Of a stretch of 64,000 nucleotides of DNA, positions 1 through 7,645 are shown in pieces. The notes below the pieces were generated by a model that did not search any database, was not told where the DNA came from, and saw only the letters and a program-made list of their open reading frames with translations. Origin of the DNA: Brachyspira alvinipulli ATCC 51933 (GTDB lineage Bacteria > Spirochaetota > Brachyspiria > Brachyspirales > Brachyspiraceae); the NCBI RefSeq assembly GCF_000518245.1, contig NZ_KI912408.1:1-64000 (forward strand), written 5' to 3'. Position 1 is the first letter of the stretch. Every line of letters begins with the position of its first letter. The position numbers were made by a program, and so were the translations under genes.

Positions 1-64
1 CTGACATTCGTTAGAATGGCAGGAGCTTATTAACGAACAAGTTTTTATAAATGATATAAAAACT
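1..64. repeat. Interspersed hairpin repeat, copy 1
   Basis: A CATTC-GTTA-GAATG hairpin (5-18) is followed by TAACGAA (31-37), which could instead pair with TTCGTTA (7-13). A 10-bp perfect inverted repeat follows (AGTTTTTATA 40-49, TATAAAAACT 55-64). The first part aligns with a second copy at 20221-20272 (CATTC, GAATGG and a following AGG plus TTAT are shared). The element is cut by the left edge of the window. Its function is unknown. Confidence 0.5.
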
Positions 65-93
65 ATAGTAATAAAAATAAATAAAAAATATTG

Positions 94-130
94 AAGTGCC
101 AGCATTATATATGTATGTACTTTTTTTATT
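94..130. terminator. Repeated terminator hairpin, copy 1
   Basis: AAGT...ACTT inverted repeat around a CATTATATATG core, followed by seven T. It is the most degenerate of seven related hairpins between the genes of the first 11 kb. The next copies are at 2162, 3254, 5084, 7546, 9592 and 10823. Confidence 0.6.
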
Positions 131-142
131 AATATTTTGTAA

Positions 143-171
143 TTGAAATTTTGATAATTTTAATTTATTAT
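143..171 (+). promoter_or_regulatory. Promoter of first lipoprotein gene
   Basis: TTGAAA (143-148), 17-nt spacer, TATTAT (166-171). The same promoter block occurs before the ankyrin and lipoprotein genes starting at 3369, 7646, 9702 and 10941. Confidence 0.75.
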
Positions 172-202
172 ACAAAAATAAAATACTTATGGACGGTTTA
201 AT

Positions 203-2134
203 ATGAAAAATGTTATTTCTATAATTGCATCATTTATTTTAATGATTGCTATAATTTCATGCGGCGGCGGAAACAAAGAAGCAAATCAAACATCACAAAA
301 TACCAACTCTCAAACTTCATCAGACAATCAAAGTAAACAAACAGATAATCAAAAAGAATTTTTTGATATGAAATATGTTTATAAAGGTGTTAGAGTAGAT
401 AAAGCTAAATTTGATGAAGAGCTTAAAAATTTAAGAGAAAATAATGAAAAAGCAAAAAGAAATTTTGATTTTCTTAATAGTAAATTTGCAAATGATGATG
501 AAAGAAAAAAATATTCTATAGAGTTTATATCAAATGTTAATTATGATCCATTTAGTGAAACATTCAGCACTTGGGATAAATATAATGAAGATTTGACAGA
601 TTATTATGCTGATGAACATTTATATGTAGATCAGAATTTAGCATTAAAAAAAGCAAGAGAAGAATTATTAAAATTAAATAAAAAAGATGCTGATGTTTAT
701 TTAGCTTTGTTCTTATCTCATTTTGCTTGCGATTCGCTTTATTATTTTGAAGAAGAAAAAAAGTATTTAACAGAATGGAAAAAAGCAGGCGGAACTAATA
801 TATCTATGATGATAGCAAAGTATGATGATGATAATGCTTACAGCAATAAAATGAAATTAGTTGATTATATAATAGAAGCTCCTGATTCTTTAAGAGCAGA
901 AAAATTAGTTGCTGATGCTTATAACAATGGTTTCTCTAGATATATTGCAAAAAATAATGGATATATAGATTTATTTAATGAAAATAATTATTCTTTAAGT
1001 TCAATTGAATTGGAAGGTACAGCTCATATAGCTGCAGTAAATATAGTACAGGAAATACTTAATACGAATATAATAAATAAATATTTAAAAACCTATGTTA
1101 TAAATAGACTCAGCAATGATAAATTATATTTTGATGATGCGGAGTATTTTAGAAATTATTACGGAATTGATTTGATGGAGTATTATGACGGATGGAATGG
1201 ACTTAGTTTTCTTCAGTTTAAGAAAAATACATTCTTAATTGAATCAAGAGTAAATATGCATTATTATAATCCTGAGTTTATGAATGATCATATATACGCT
1301 TCATTTGAAGAAGTAAAAACTTATAATTTCAGACTTGGAGATATAGATAAAGTAGAATCTGCTGAAATTAATTCAATTTCTACAAATGATTTGAAAGATT
1401 ATACTAAAAGCTCTAAATTTATAAGTTTCGGTAAATTTGATGGAGAAAAATATTTGGAGTATATAGATGAAACAATGGGTTGGCGTATATATTTTCCATC
1501 TTTCTTTTTATGCGACATAAATAATGACGGCAAAGAAGAATTAATGCTTTCAGGGGATTATGATTATGGCGGAGGAAGAGGCGGTACAGTGAATTTTACT
1601 TTACTTTTGAAAGAGAATTTGGAAGTAGATTTTGATTCAGAAATAGGACAGCTTATTAATAATAATGATTTTCAAAATTTAAACTGTATTCAAAAAATAT
1701 ATACTGAAGACGGTAAAAATAAAATGTTTTTATTAGATAAATCTTATAATAAAGCACTTGATATATTCATTGATAATAATGAAATAAAGAATGCAGAAGT
1801 TTTTAATTATATTACATATAGTTATCAGCCAAAATTGAAATGGAAAGGAAGTATACTTGACGGAGTACCTGAAGGAGCTTTAAAAACTGATGCCAGCTTT
1901 GATATGTCTAAAGCAGAAAATTCATCAGATAAAGCAATAGTTTCAGACAGAACTTTGAGAATGGCTGACAGACTTATAAGCGATGCATATTTTGCTAAAA
2001 AAGAAACTTTGGATAAACAAGGTCAGGAAGAATTGTTGGAGCAAAGAAGAGCAGAAATCAAAACTATTCAGGAAGCAAAAGGCGATATTAAAGCAATAGA
2101 ATCTGAAATGCTTAAGATTTTGAATATACAATAA
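203..2134 (+). CDS. Large surface lipoprotein, tandem paralog 1
   Basis: The 643-residue product has a spirochaetal lipoprotein signal peptide (basic start, hydrophobic core, IISC with lipidated C20) and a Ser/Asn/Gln-rich linker to about residue 50, so it should be anchored on a membrane facing outward. No named domain is recognised in residues 50-420. At about 438-447 lies DINNDGKEEL, which resembles an EF-hand/FG-GAP calcium-binding loop, next to a Gly-rich stretch. The last 45 residues look like a charged coiled coil. It is a close paralog of the genes starting at 7646 and 10941. A dedicated promoter lies just upstream. Function unknown; colonisation or antigen variation is only a guess. 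Confidence 0.85.
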   Translation: MKNVISIIASFILMIAIISCGGGNKEANQTSQNTNSQTSSDNQSKQTDNQKEFFDMKYVYKGVRVDKAKFDEELKNLRENNEKAKRNFDFLNSKFANDDERKKYSIEFISNVNYDPFSETFSTWDKYNEDLTDYYADEHLYVDQNLALKKAREELLKLNKKDADVYLALFLSHFACDSLYYFEEEKKYLTEWKKAGGTNISMMIAKYDDDNAYSNKMKLVDYIIEAPDSLRAEKLVADAYNNGFSRYIAKNNGYIDLFNENNYSLSSIELEGTAHIAAVNIVQEILNTNIINKYLKTYVINRLSNDKLYFDDAEYFRNYYGIDLMEYYDGWNGLSFLQFKKNTFLIESRVNMHYYNPEFMNDHIYASFEEVKTYNFRLGDIDKVESAEINSISTNDLKDYTKSSKFISFGKFDGEKYLEYIDETMGWRIYFPSFFLCDINNDGKEELMLSGDYDYGGGRGGTVNFTLLLKENLEVDFDSEIGQLINNNDFQNLNCIQKIYTEDGKNKMFLLDKSYNKALDIFIDNNEIKNAEVFNYITYSYQPKLKWKGSILDGVPEGALKTDASFDMSKAENSSDKAIVSDRTLRMADRLISDAYFAKKETLDKQGQEELLEQRRAEIKTIQEAKGDIKAIESEMLKILNIQ

Positions 2135-2161
2135 TTTTTTGTAAGAAATATATTTAATAAA

Positions 2162-2196
2162 AAGTGTATGCATTATATATGTGTACACTTTTTTAT
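2162..2196. terminator. Repeated terminator hairpin, copy 2
   Basis: AAGTGTATGC... paired with GTGTACACTT (partly G:U), followed by a run of T. It ends the preceding lipoprotein gene and belongs to the seven-copy family. Confidence 0.7.
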
Positions 2197-2223
2197 TGTA
2201 AAAAATATCAAAATTTAATGAAC

Positions 2224-2258
2224 TTTACTTTTATAATTATTTTTTGTATAATAATATT
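2224..2258 (+). promoter_or_regulatory. Promoter placing +1 at the nuclease start codon
   Basis: TTTACT (2224-2229), 17-nt spacer, TATAAT (2247-2252). Only six bases separate the -10 box from ATG 2259 and there is no ribosome-binding site, so the transcript would be leaderless or nearly so. Confidence 0.5.
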
Positions 2259-2454
2259 ATGAGAGATTTTGATAAATTAAGACAAATATTAAATGAACCT
2301 GTTACAGTTGAAAATTTAAATAGAATTAATGATTATTTTGTACGCTATTTGTTTTCGCATGCTGGCAATGAAAATATAGCTTTAAATTTTATTAATGCCG
2401 TATTTAAAGATTTAGACTTTGAAACTTTTAAGAAAATAGAAATATTGAATCCAT

Positions 2455-2475
2455 CGCCGAAGGCGGGCAGTCGCC
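2455..2475. repeat. GC-rich palindromic micro-insert, in frame
   Basis: A 21-bp block starting with the hairpin CGCC-GAA-GGCG and then GGCAGTCGCC, GC-rich in an AT-rich gene. It adds seven residues within NPSPKAGSRLN. Its removal gives the usual NPFN. It is homologous to 2791-2810. Confidence 0.6.
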
Positions 2476-2790
2476 TTAATATAGCAGAAAATTATGATGA
2501 AAAAGAATCTATAGTGGATATTAAGGCTACTACAGAAACAGGAATAACTGTTTTAATAGAAATACAATCCAGAGGCAATGAAGATTTTATAAAAAGAGCT
2601 TTATATTATTGGGCTTATAATTATAGTTCTAGTTTAAATAGAGGTTCTTTTTATGATGAGTTAAAACCTGCGGTAAGTATAAATATTACTAATTTTATAT
2701 TAACTGATGAGGATAAAGTACATACTTGTTATATTTTAAAAGAATTAACTAATAATAAAATTCTAACAGATCATTGTCAATTACATTTTG

Positions 2791-2810
2791 CACCGGAGGT
2801 GGGCTGTGCC
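2791..2810. repeat. GC-rich palindromic micro-insert, frame-breaking
   Basis: A 20-bp block with hairpin CACC-GGA-GGTG and tail GGCTGTGCC. Both sides of the stem differ from the 2455-2475 copy (CACC/GGTG against CGCC/GGCG), so pairing is preserved. Being 20 rather than 21 bp it shifts the reading frame. Confidence 0.6.
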
Positions 2811-3253
2811 TAGAGCTTCCTAAATTCAATTTAAAAAATATTTCTGAAATAGAAAGTTTAGATAATATACATAAAGAATTTATTTCTTGGGTCAAGTTTT
2901 TTAAGGGGGAAGATATGTCTATCTTAATGAAAGAAAATACTATATTTGAAGAAGTAGAAAAGAAATGCCGTACTTTTGTTAATGATAGTCCTGTAATGGA
3001 TAAGTATAAAAAACGAGAAGTAGATACATATTTCTTTAATAAAAGTATGGAGTTAGATATAAAAAAGGCTAAAGAAGAAGGTATTAAAGAAAATCAAATA
3101 TTGACAGCTAAAAATATGAAAAATAAAAATATGGATATTAAACTTATTAGTGAATTAACAGGATTAAGTATAAAAGAAATAGAAGAATTATAATAAAAAT
3201 TATGAGTGTATTTTAATTTTACTTAAAATACTATAAAAAATAATTTTTTATAA

Positions 3254-3290
3254 AAGTGCATGCATTATATATGTATGCACTTTTTTTATT
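3254..3290. terminator. Repeated terminator hairpin, copy 3
   Basis: AAGTGCATGCAT pairs with ATGTATGCACTT (11 of 12 Watson-Crick, one G:U) followed by a T run. It lies downstream of the nuclease pseudogene. Confidence 0.75.
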
Positions 3291-3307
3291 ATAGTAATAT
3301 TCCATAA

Positions 3308-3336
3308 TTGAAATTTTGATTATTCTAATTTATAAT
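3308..3336 (+). promoter_or_regulatory. Promoter of ankyrin lipoprotein gene
   Basis: TTGAAA (3308-3313), 17-nt spacer, TATAAT (3331-3336): a consensus housekeeping promoter, and the best-preserved copy of the shared block. Confidence 0.8.
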
Positions 3337-3368
3337 GCGAAAACAACAATACATACAGAGGGTTTACT

Positions 3369-5072
3369 ATGAAAAATTTTATTTCTATAATTGCATCATT
3401 TATTTTAATTACTGCTATAATTTCCTGCGGCGGAAACAAAGAAACAAATCAATCAGAACAAAATACTCAAACTAATCAAACTCAAACAAATGAACAAGTA
3501 TATATCAATCCAACAACTACAAATAATAATAATAATAATACAGATATTGATATCAATATTAATGAAAATAATGATATTAATAAAACTAAATATACTAATG
3601 AATATATTCAAGGTACAGAAATGGATCCTATACCTACAGGATATAAAAAAATAGATGAAATACTCAATGAACATAAATATAAAGCACCAATATACGAAAT
3701 ATCAGAATTATTGTCAGAGGAAGGACTAGAAGGAAAAATCACTGAATATACAAATTTTAGTGATAAATATATATTTAAAGATTCTACTCCTTTGTTTTTG
3801 GCAGTACAATTCGGATACAATGATTTAGCAAAAGAGCTTATAAAAGAAGGTGCTGATGTTAATGCCAGAGTAGATGATATGGAAACAGAAGGCGGTATTG
3901 ATATGCTTTATCATGCTGTTAGAAACAATAATGTTGAAATGAGTAAAATATTAATTGATGAAGGAGTTGATGCAGGCAGAGAATATGGTTATGAATATCC
4001 TTATTATTTAACAGATATTGCTATTAGAAACAATAATCTTGATATGCTTAAAATACTTCTACAAAGCGGAGATATTGATTTGGAATCAAGCTTAATTCCT
4101 GATGCCATAGAAGAAAATAATATAGAAATGGTTAAATATTTAATATCTATAGGACAAGATGTAAATGCTCAAATATTTGCAGATGGATTTTGGATTAACT
4201 CTCCTATGAAAGTAGCAGCTCAAAATGGCAATATAGAAATAGCTAAGCTTTTAATTGATGAAGGCGCCAATTTAAACTCAAGCGATGATTATATAGGTTC
4301 AGCTATTGATTATGGTAATTATGATATAGCTAAATTATTAATAGATAATGATGTTTTTAATCTTAATACTAATACAACTATAGAGCAAGCTATAGAATTA
4401 GCAAAGGAGAAAAAATATTATGAAATAGAAAAATTATTATCAAGCGAAGATTCAAACAATATAGCTGGATATGATGAATTAATGAATGCTGTATCAAAAG
4501 GAGATATGAAAGCATTAGAAAAACTTATAAAAGATGATACTGATTTAAATAAACAATATGATAAGATTACGCCTCTTAATTTAGCTGCTGCTAGAAATGA
4601 TAAAGAAATGGTTAAATTCCTAGTAGAAAAAGGTGCTGATATAAATTTAGAAGATGGATACGGATATACTCCTTTAATAATAGCAATTAAGTATCGTAAT
4701 ATAGGTTTAGCTAAAAATATTATTGATTTGAAGCCTGATTTAAATGCTATATGTTCAGCAACAGGAGATACTCCTTTAACATATTTGGTAAATGCCAAGA
4801 AGTACGGCGGCGTAGCGTATCTTTGTTATTATATGATAAAAAATGGTGCTGATATAAATAAAAAGAATAAGGAAGGAAATACTCCATTAATGATTGCAGC
4901 TGCAAGTTATAATTATGCTATTGTTGGAGTTCTTGTAAATATGGGTGCCGATTATAATATTAAAAACAAAGAAGGACAAACAGCCATTGATATTGCTTCA
5001 GCTAGAGATGATAGTTCAGCGCTTCATCACATGACTAATCCAAGCGATTTAGAACATTATCTTAGTTATTAA
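3369..5072 (+). CDS. Ankyrin-repeat lipoprotein
   Basis: This 567-residue protein begins with nearly the same signal peptide and IISC lipobox (C20) as the neighbouring large lipoproteins, then an Asn/Gln/Thr-rich linker with an AAT-repeat tract (to about residue 75). The rest is a solenoid of ankyrin repeats, recognisable from recurring blocks such as TPLxLAxxxG, EMVKFLVEKGADIN and NNIEMVKYLI. Ankyrin repeats bind proteins; here they would be displayed outside the cytoplasmic membrane. The shared leader with the lipoprotein family suggests a domain swap behind a common export signal. GAGGG (3357-3361) is the ribosome-binding site. The binding partner is unknown. Confidence 0.88.
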   Translation: MKNFISIIASFILITAIISCGGNKETNQSEQNTQTNQTQTNEQVYINPTTTNNNNNNTDIDININENNDINKTKYTNEYIQGTEMDPIPTGYKKIDEILNEHKYKAPIYEISELLSEEGLEGKITEYTNFSDKYIFKDSTPLFLAVQFGYNDLAKELIKEGADVNARVDDMETEGGIDMLYHAVRNNNVEMSKILIDEGVDAGREYGYEYPYYLTDIAIRNNNLDMLKILLQSGDIDLESSLIPDAIEENNIEMVKYLISIGQDVNAQIFADGFWINSPMKVAAQNGNIEIAKLLIDEGANLNSSDDYIGSAIDYGNYDIAKLLIDNDVFNLNTNTTIEQAIELAKEKKYYEIEKLLSSEDSNNIAGYDELMNAVSKGDMKALEKLIKDDTDLNKQYDKITPLNLAAARNDKEMVKFLVEKGADINLEDGYGYTPLIIAIKYRNIGLAKNIIDLKPDLNAICSATGDTPLTYLVNAKKYGGVAYLCYYMIKNGADINKKNKEGNTPLMIAAASYNYAIVGVLVNMGADYNIKNKEGQTAIDIASARDDSSALHHMTNPSDLEHYLSY

Positions 5073-5083
5073 TAAATAATAAA

Positions 5084-5117
5084 AAAGTGTATGCATTATA
5101 TATGTATGCACTTTTTA
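5084..5117. terminator. Repeated terminator hairpin, copy 4
   Basis: AAGTGTATGCAT with ATGTATGCACTT and a T run directly after the ankyrin lipoprotein gene. Unlike most other copies it is not followed by the TTGAAA promoter block. Confidence 0.75.
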
Positions 5118-5211
5118 TATAATCATTTTAACTATATACTTTACAATTTATAATTATAAGTTATAATTCATTTTCAAATATTTATAAAATACCTATAAGG
5201 GGTTATGAAAG

Positions 5212-6414
5212 ATGTCTGAAAACAAGTTAATGAATTGGAGCAGTAAAAAAATAATATATTTTATATTAGTACTTGTATTAATGCTAATTTCTTCTATTCC
5301 TGCTAATATATATGTATTATTATTTGATACTGAATATAATGCTGAAAGATTAATTTACAATATGATTTTCAATAGTTTTTATTTTCAACTTTTTTTATTT
5401 TTTTGTTATTCATTTTTATTCAGCATAAACAGCAATTTTGAAAATGTTAATAAAAGAACAATACTAATAACATTTTTGTCATTTTTACTTTTATTTTTGC
5501 TTAGCATATTTACTTCATCGCCTTTAAAAAATGAAATACCTGATATGCTTGAATTTTTTAAATCTAATATAATGATTAATAAAAGTATATTATCCTATAT
5601 AATGTTTTTTATTATAATACTTTTAGCTGATAATAATTTTAATATAAAAAACAATACATATAATAGTTTTACTAAGCTAGGAGATATAATTTTCTTTTCT
5701 ATAATAGCTGCAATTATTGCATTTATATTTTGGATATTTATTGTTTTTTTATGTGATAAATTTATTTTTAGAACTAATATAGCAGGTGATTTAGAACCTT
5801 TAATTGAAAAGCTTATTTTTATGTCTATTATATTTGTTCTTTCTATAATACCTTTTATATTTTTCTTTGTGCAAAAGAGATTTAAAACTGTTTTATCAAT
5901 ATATATTTCTCGAGGATTATTATTTTTATATTCATTTTTAATATTCGCTTTATTTTTTGCCTTACTATATGAACCTATAAGACCATTTGAAAATACGAAG
6001 TCTTTTATAATTTATAATGTATTATTAATTTTATCCATTTTTACTTTATACTTTATAAGAGCTGACTATAAAGCTGGAGTCATAACAAAAGCAATGTATA
6101 TAATATTTCCAATACTGGCATTTTTATTTAATATATTAGTGTTAAGTGCAAGCGTATATAGAGTGATTATTTCAGAAGTAAAAATAAATGAAATTTCTAT
6201 TGCAGTTCTTAATATAATAATAGCTGTTAATTTAATATATATAATAGTACAAAATATAAAGTCTATATTAAAAATATTAAAGAACAATATCAATATAAAT
6301 GAGGCAGTTATTGGAAATAATAAAATATATAGCTTCATTTATATTTATGGTATTTATTCATTTATTTTTTCTTTTATAGCTCCTATTGTAATGGTATTTT
6401 TATTAAAAAAATAA
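5212..6414 (+). CDS. Multi-pass membrane protein, function unknown
   Basis: The 400-residue product is almost wholly hydrophobic with about ten to eleven predicted membrane segments and short polar loops. Segment pattern and the YEPIRPFENTKSFIIYN region loosely recall the DUF4153 family, but I cannot assign it with confidence. AAGGGG about a dozen bases before ATG supports the start. The next gene follows after 35 bases with its own ribosome-binding site but no clear promoter, so the two are likely co-transcribed. Confidence 0.75.
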   Translation: MSENKLMNWSSKKIIYFILVLVLMLISSIPANIYVLLFDTEYNAERLIYNMIFNSFYFQLFLFFCYSFLFSINSNFENVNKRTILITFLSFLLLFLLSIFTSSPLKNEIPDMLEFFKSNIMINKSILSYIMFFIIILLADNNFNIKNNTYNSFTKLGDIIFFSIIAAIIAFIFWIFIVFLCDKFIFRTNIAGDLEPLIEKLIFMSIIFVLSIIPFIFFFVQKRFKTVLSIYISRGLLFLYSFLIFALFFALLYEPIRPFENTKSFIIYNVLLILSIFTLYFIRADYKAGVITKAMYIIFPILAFLFNILVLSASVYRVIISEVKINEISIAVLNIIIAVNLIYIIVQNIKSILKILKNNININEAVIGNNKIYSFIYIYGIYSFIFSFIAPIVMVFLLKK

Positions 6415-6449
6415 ATAAAAGTTTAATAATTTAAAGAGGTTTATGAATT

Positions 6450-7532
6450 ATGAAAAAATTAATATTTATTTTATTTTTATTTAGTCTGTACTTATACAGT
6501 CAAACTGATAATAAAATTAAAGCTTATGAAAAATTAAGAGAATATGTGAATGAAGGCAATGTTAAAGAAGCTGAGAATATTCTTAAGAAATATAATGTCA
6601 ATATAAATGATCTTGATTATGAAGATTTTACATTATTATCACATGCAGTTATGGATAATAATATAGAAATGGCTAAACTTCTTCTAAAATATAAAGCGGA
6701 TGTTAATACTGTAGTAAATGATGGCGATACTGCATTGATACTTGCAGTTGATAATAATAATATGGAAATGGTTAAACTACTTTTAAGTCATGCTGCTGAT
6801 ATTGATTATCAAGGCTTTAGAGGAAGAACAGCATTATTTTGTGCTTTAGAATATAATAGAAAAGAAAATATTGAAATGGTAAAACTCTTAATCAAAAATA
6901 AAGCAGATGTTAATATAGCTTATGATGGAGATTATGAGAATGAAGAAACACCTTTAATGTATGCTGTTATGAAAGGCTATAAAGAAACGGTAAAAATTTT
7001 GATTGCAAATAAAGCCGATATAAACAGGAGAAATAGAAATAATGCAAATGCTTTGATTTATGCTTATATGTTCGGCCATGAGGATATAGCAGATATTTTA
7101 CTTCAAAATGGTTCTGATTCTTTGGATAAAAGTTTGAAAGTTTGTGATCTTAATCAATCAACTTTGCTTAATCTTAATGTTCCATTGATAAATGCTGCAC
7201 ACTATTCTACCAATGAAGTTTTTTTACAAAAGCTAATTGATAGTGGTGCATATAAAGATTATGATTATGATACTGCATTGAGAGAAGCCGCTTCTTATAA
7301 TAATATTAATGCTGTAAAAGTGCTTATTAAAAATAATGCAGATGTTAATGTTCAAAATAGAGGCGGTATGACAGCATTGATGTCGGCTTGTCGTAACGGA
7401 AATTTAGAGATGACAAAAATGCTTTTAGATGCTGGTGCTGATAAAAGTATAAAAAGAGGTAATTATGATGCATTGTATTATGCCAGAGAATACGGAAAAA
7501 ATGAAGATATAATAAAATTACTCACAAAATAG
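6450..7532 (+). CDS. Exported ankyrin-repeat protein, paralog A
   Basis: The 360-residue product has a cleavable type signal peptide (MKKLIFILFLFSLYLYSQ) without a lipobox cysteine, then about nine ankyrin repeats (blocks like NNIEMAKLLLKYKADVN, TALILAVDNNNMEMVKLLL, TALMSACRNGNLEMTKMLLDAGAD). It should sit in the periplasm or outside. It is clearly paralogous over its whole length to the 366-residue protein starting at 9702. With the following lipoprotein gene it forms one unit of a duplicated two-gene cassette. AGAGG precedes ATG. The ligand is unknown. Confidence 0.87.
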   Translation: MKKLIFILFLFSLYLYSQTDNKIKAYEKLREYVNEGNVKEAENILKKYNVNINDLDYEDFTLLSHAVMDNNIEMAKLLLKYKADVNTVVNDGDTALILAVDNNNMEMVKLLLSHAADIDYQGFRGRTALFCALEYNRKENIEMVKLLIKNKADVNIAYDGDYENEETPLMYAVMKGYKETVKILIANKADINRRNRNNANALIYAYMFGHEDIADILLQNGSDSLDKSLKVCDLNQSTLLNLNVPLINAAHYSTNEVFLQKLIDSGAYKDYDYDTALREAASYNNINAVKVLIKNNADVNVQNRGGMTALMSACRNGNLEMTKMLLDAGADKSIKRGNYDALYYAREYGKNEDIIKLLTK

Positions 7533-7545
7533 TTATAGTATTTAT

Positions 7546-7570
7546 AAAAAGCGTATGCACTTTTTTATTG
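7546..7570. terminator. Repeated terminator hairpin, shortened copy 5
   Basis: AAAAAGCGTATGCACTTTTTT: only one copy of the ATGCAC half is left, as if the CATTATATATG core and one arm were deleted. The T run is kept. Termination strength is doubtful. Confidence 0.4.
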
Positions 7571-7585
7571 TTAAAATATTTCTAA

Positions 7586-7614
7586 TTGAAATTTAAATTA
7601 TTCTAATTTATAAT
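7586..7614 (+). promoter_or_regulatory. Promoter of second lipoprotein gene
   Basis: TTGAAA (7586-7591), 17-nt spacer, TATAAT (7609-7614), in the same relation to the start codon as before the genes at 203, 3369, 9702 and 10941. Confidence 0.8.
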
Positions 7615-7645
7615 GCAAAACAACAATACATATATTGGGTACAAT

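Larger units (their letters stand above)
2259..3193 (+). pseudogene. Rpn/PDDEXK_2 family nuclease, frameshifted
   Basis: The family (Rpn recombination-promoting nuclease, PF12784/TIGR01784) makes DNA-cleaving PD-(D/E)XK enzymes. The N-terminal part shows DKLRQILNEP, the acidic SIVDIKA strand and the VLIEIQSRG catalytic strand. The frame ends at 2813 and the rest (LELPKFNLKNISEIESLDN to the stop at 3193) continues in another frame. The cause is visible: removing the 20 bp at 2791-2810 joins the halves as HFVELPKF. A related 21-bp insert at 2455-2475 is in frame, and its removal restores the family motif NPFN. ATG 2259 is preferred over TTG 2244, which lies inside the -10 region. Probably inactive unless a truncated product works. 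Confidence 0.85.

Noticed and set aside
3516-3545. AAT repeat as a microsatellite phase switch
   Set aside because: The tract encodes Asn in a linker and changes by three bases would keep the frame, so it cannot act as an on-off switch.
7613-7645. Upstream ATG for the second lipoprotein
   Set aside because: It overlaps the -10 box at 7609-7614 and precedes the conserved signal peptide.
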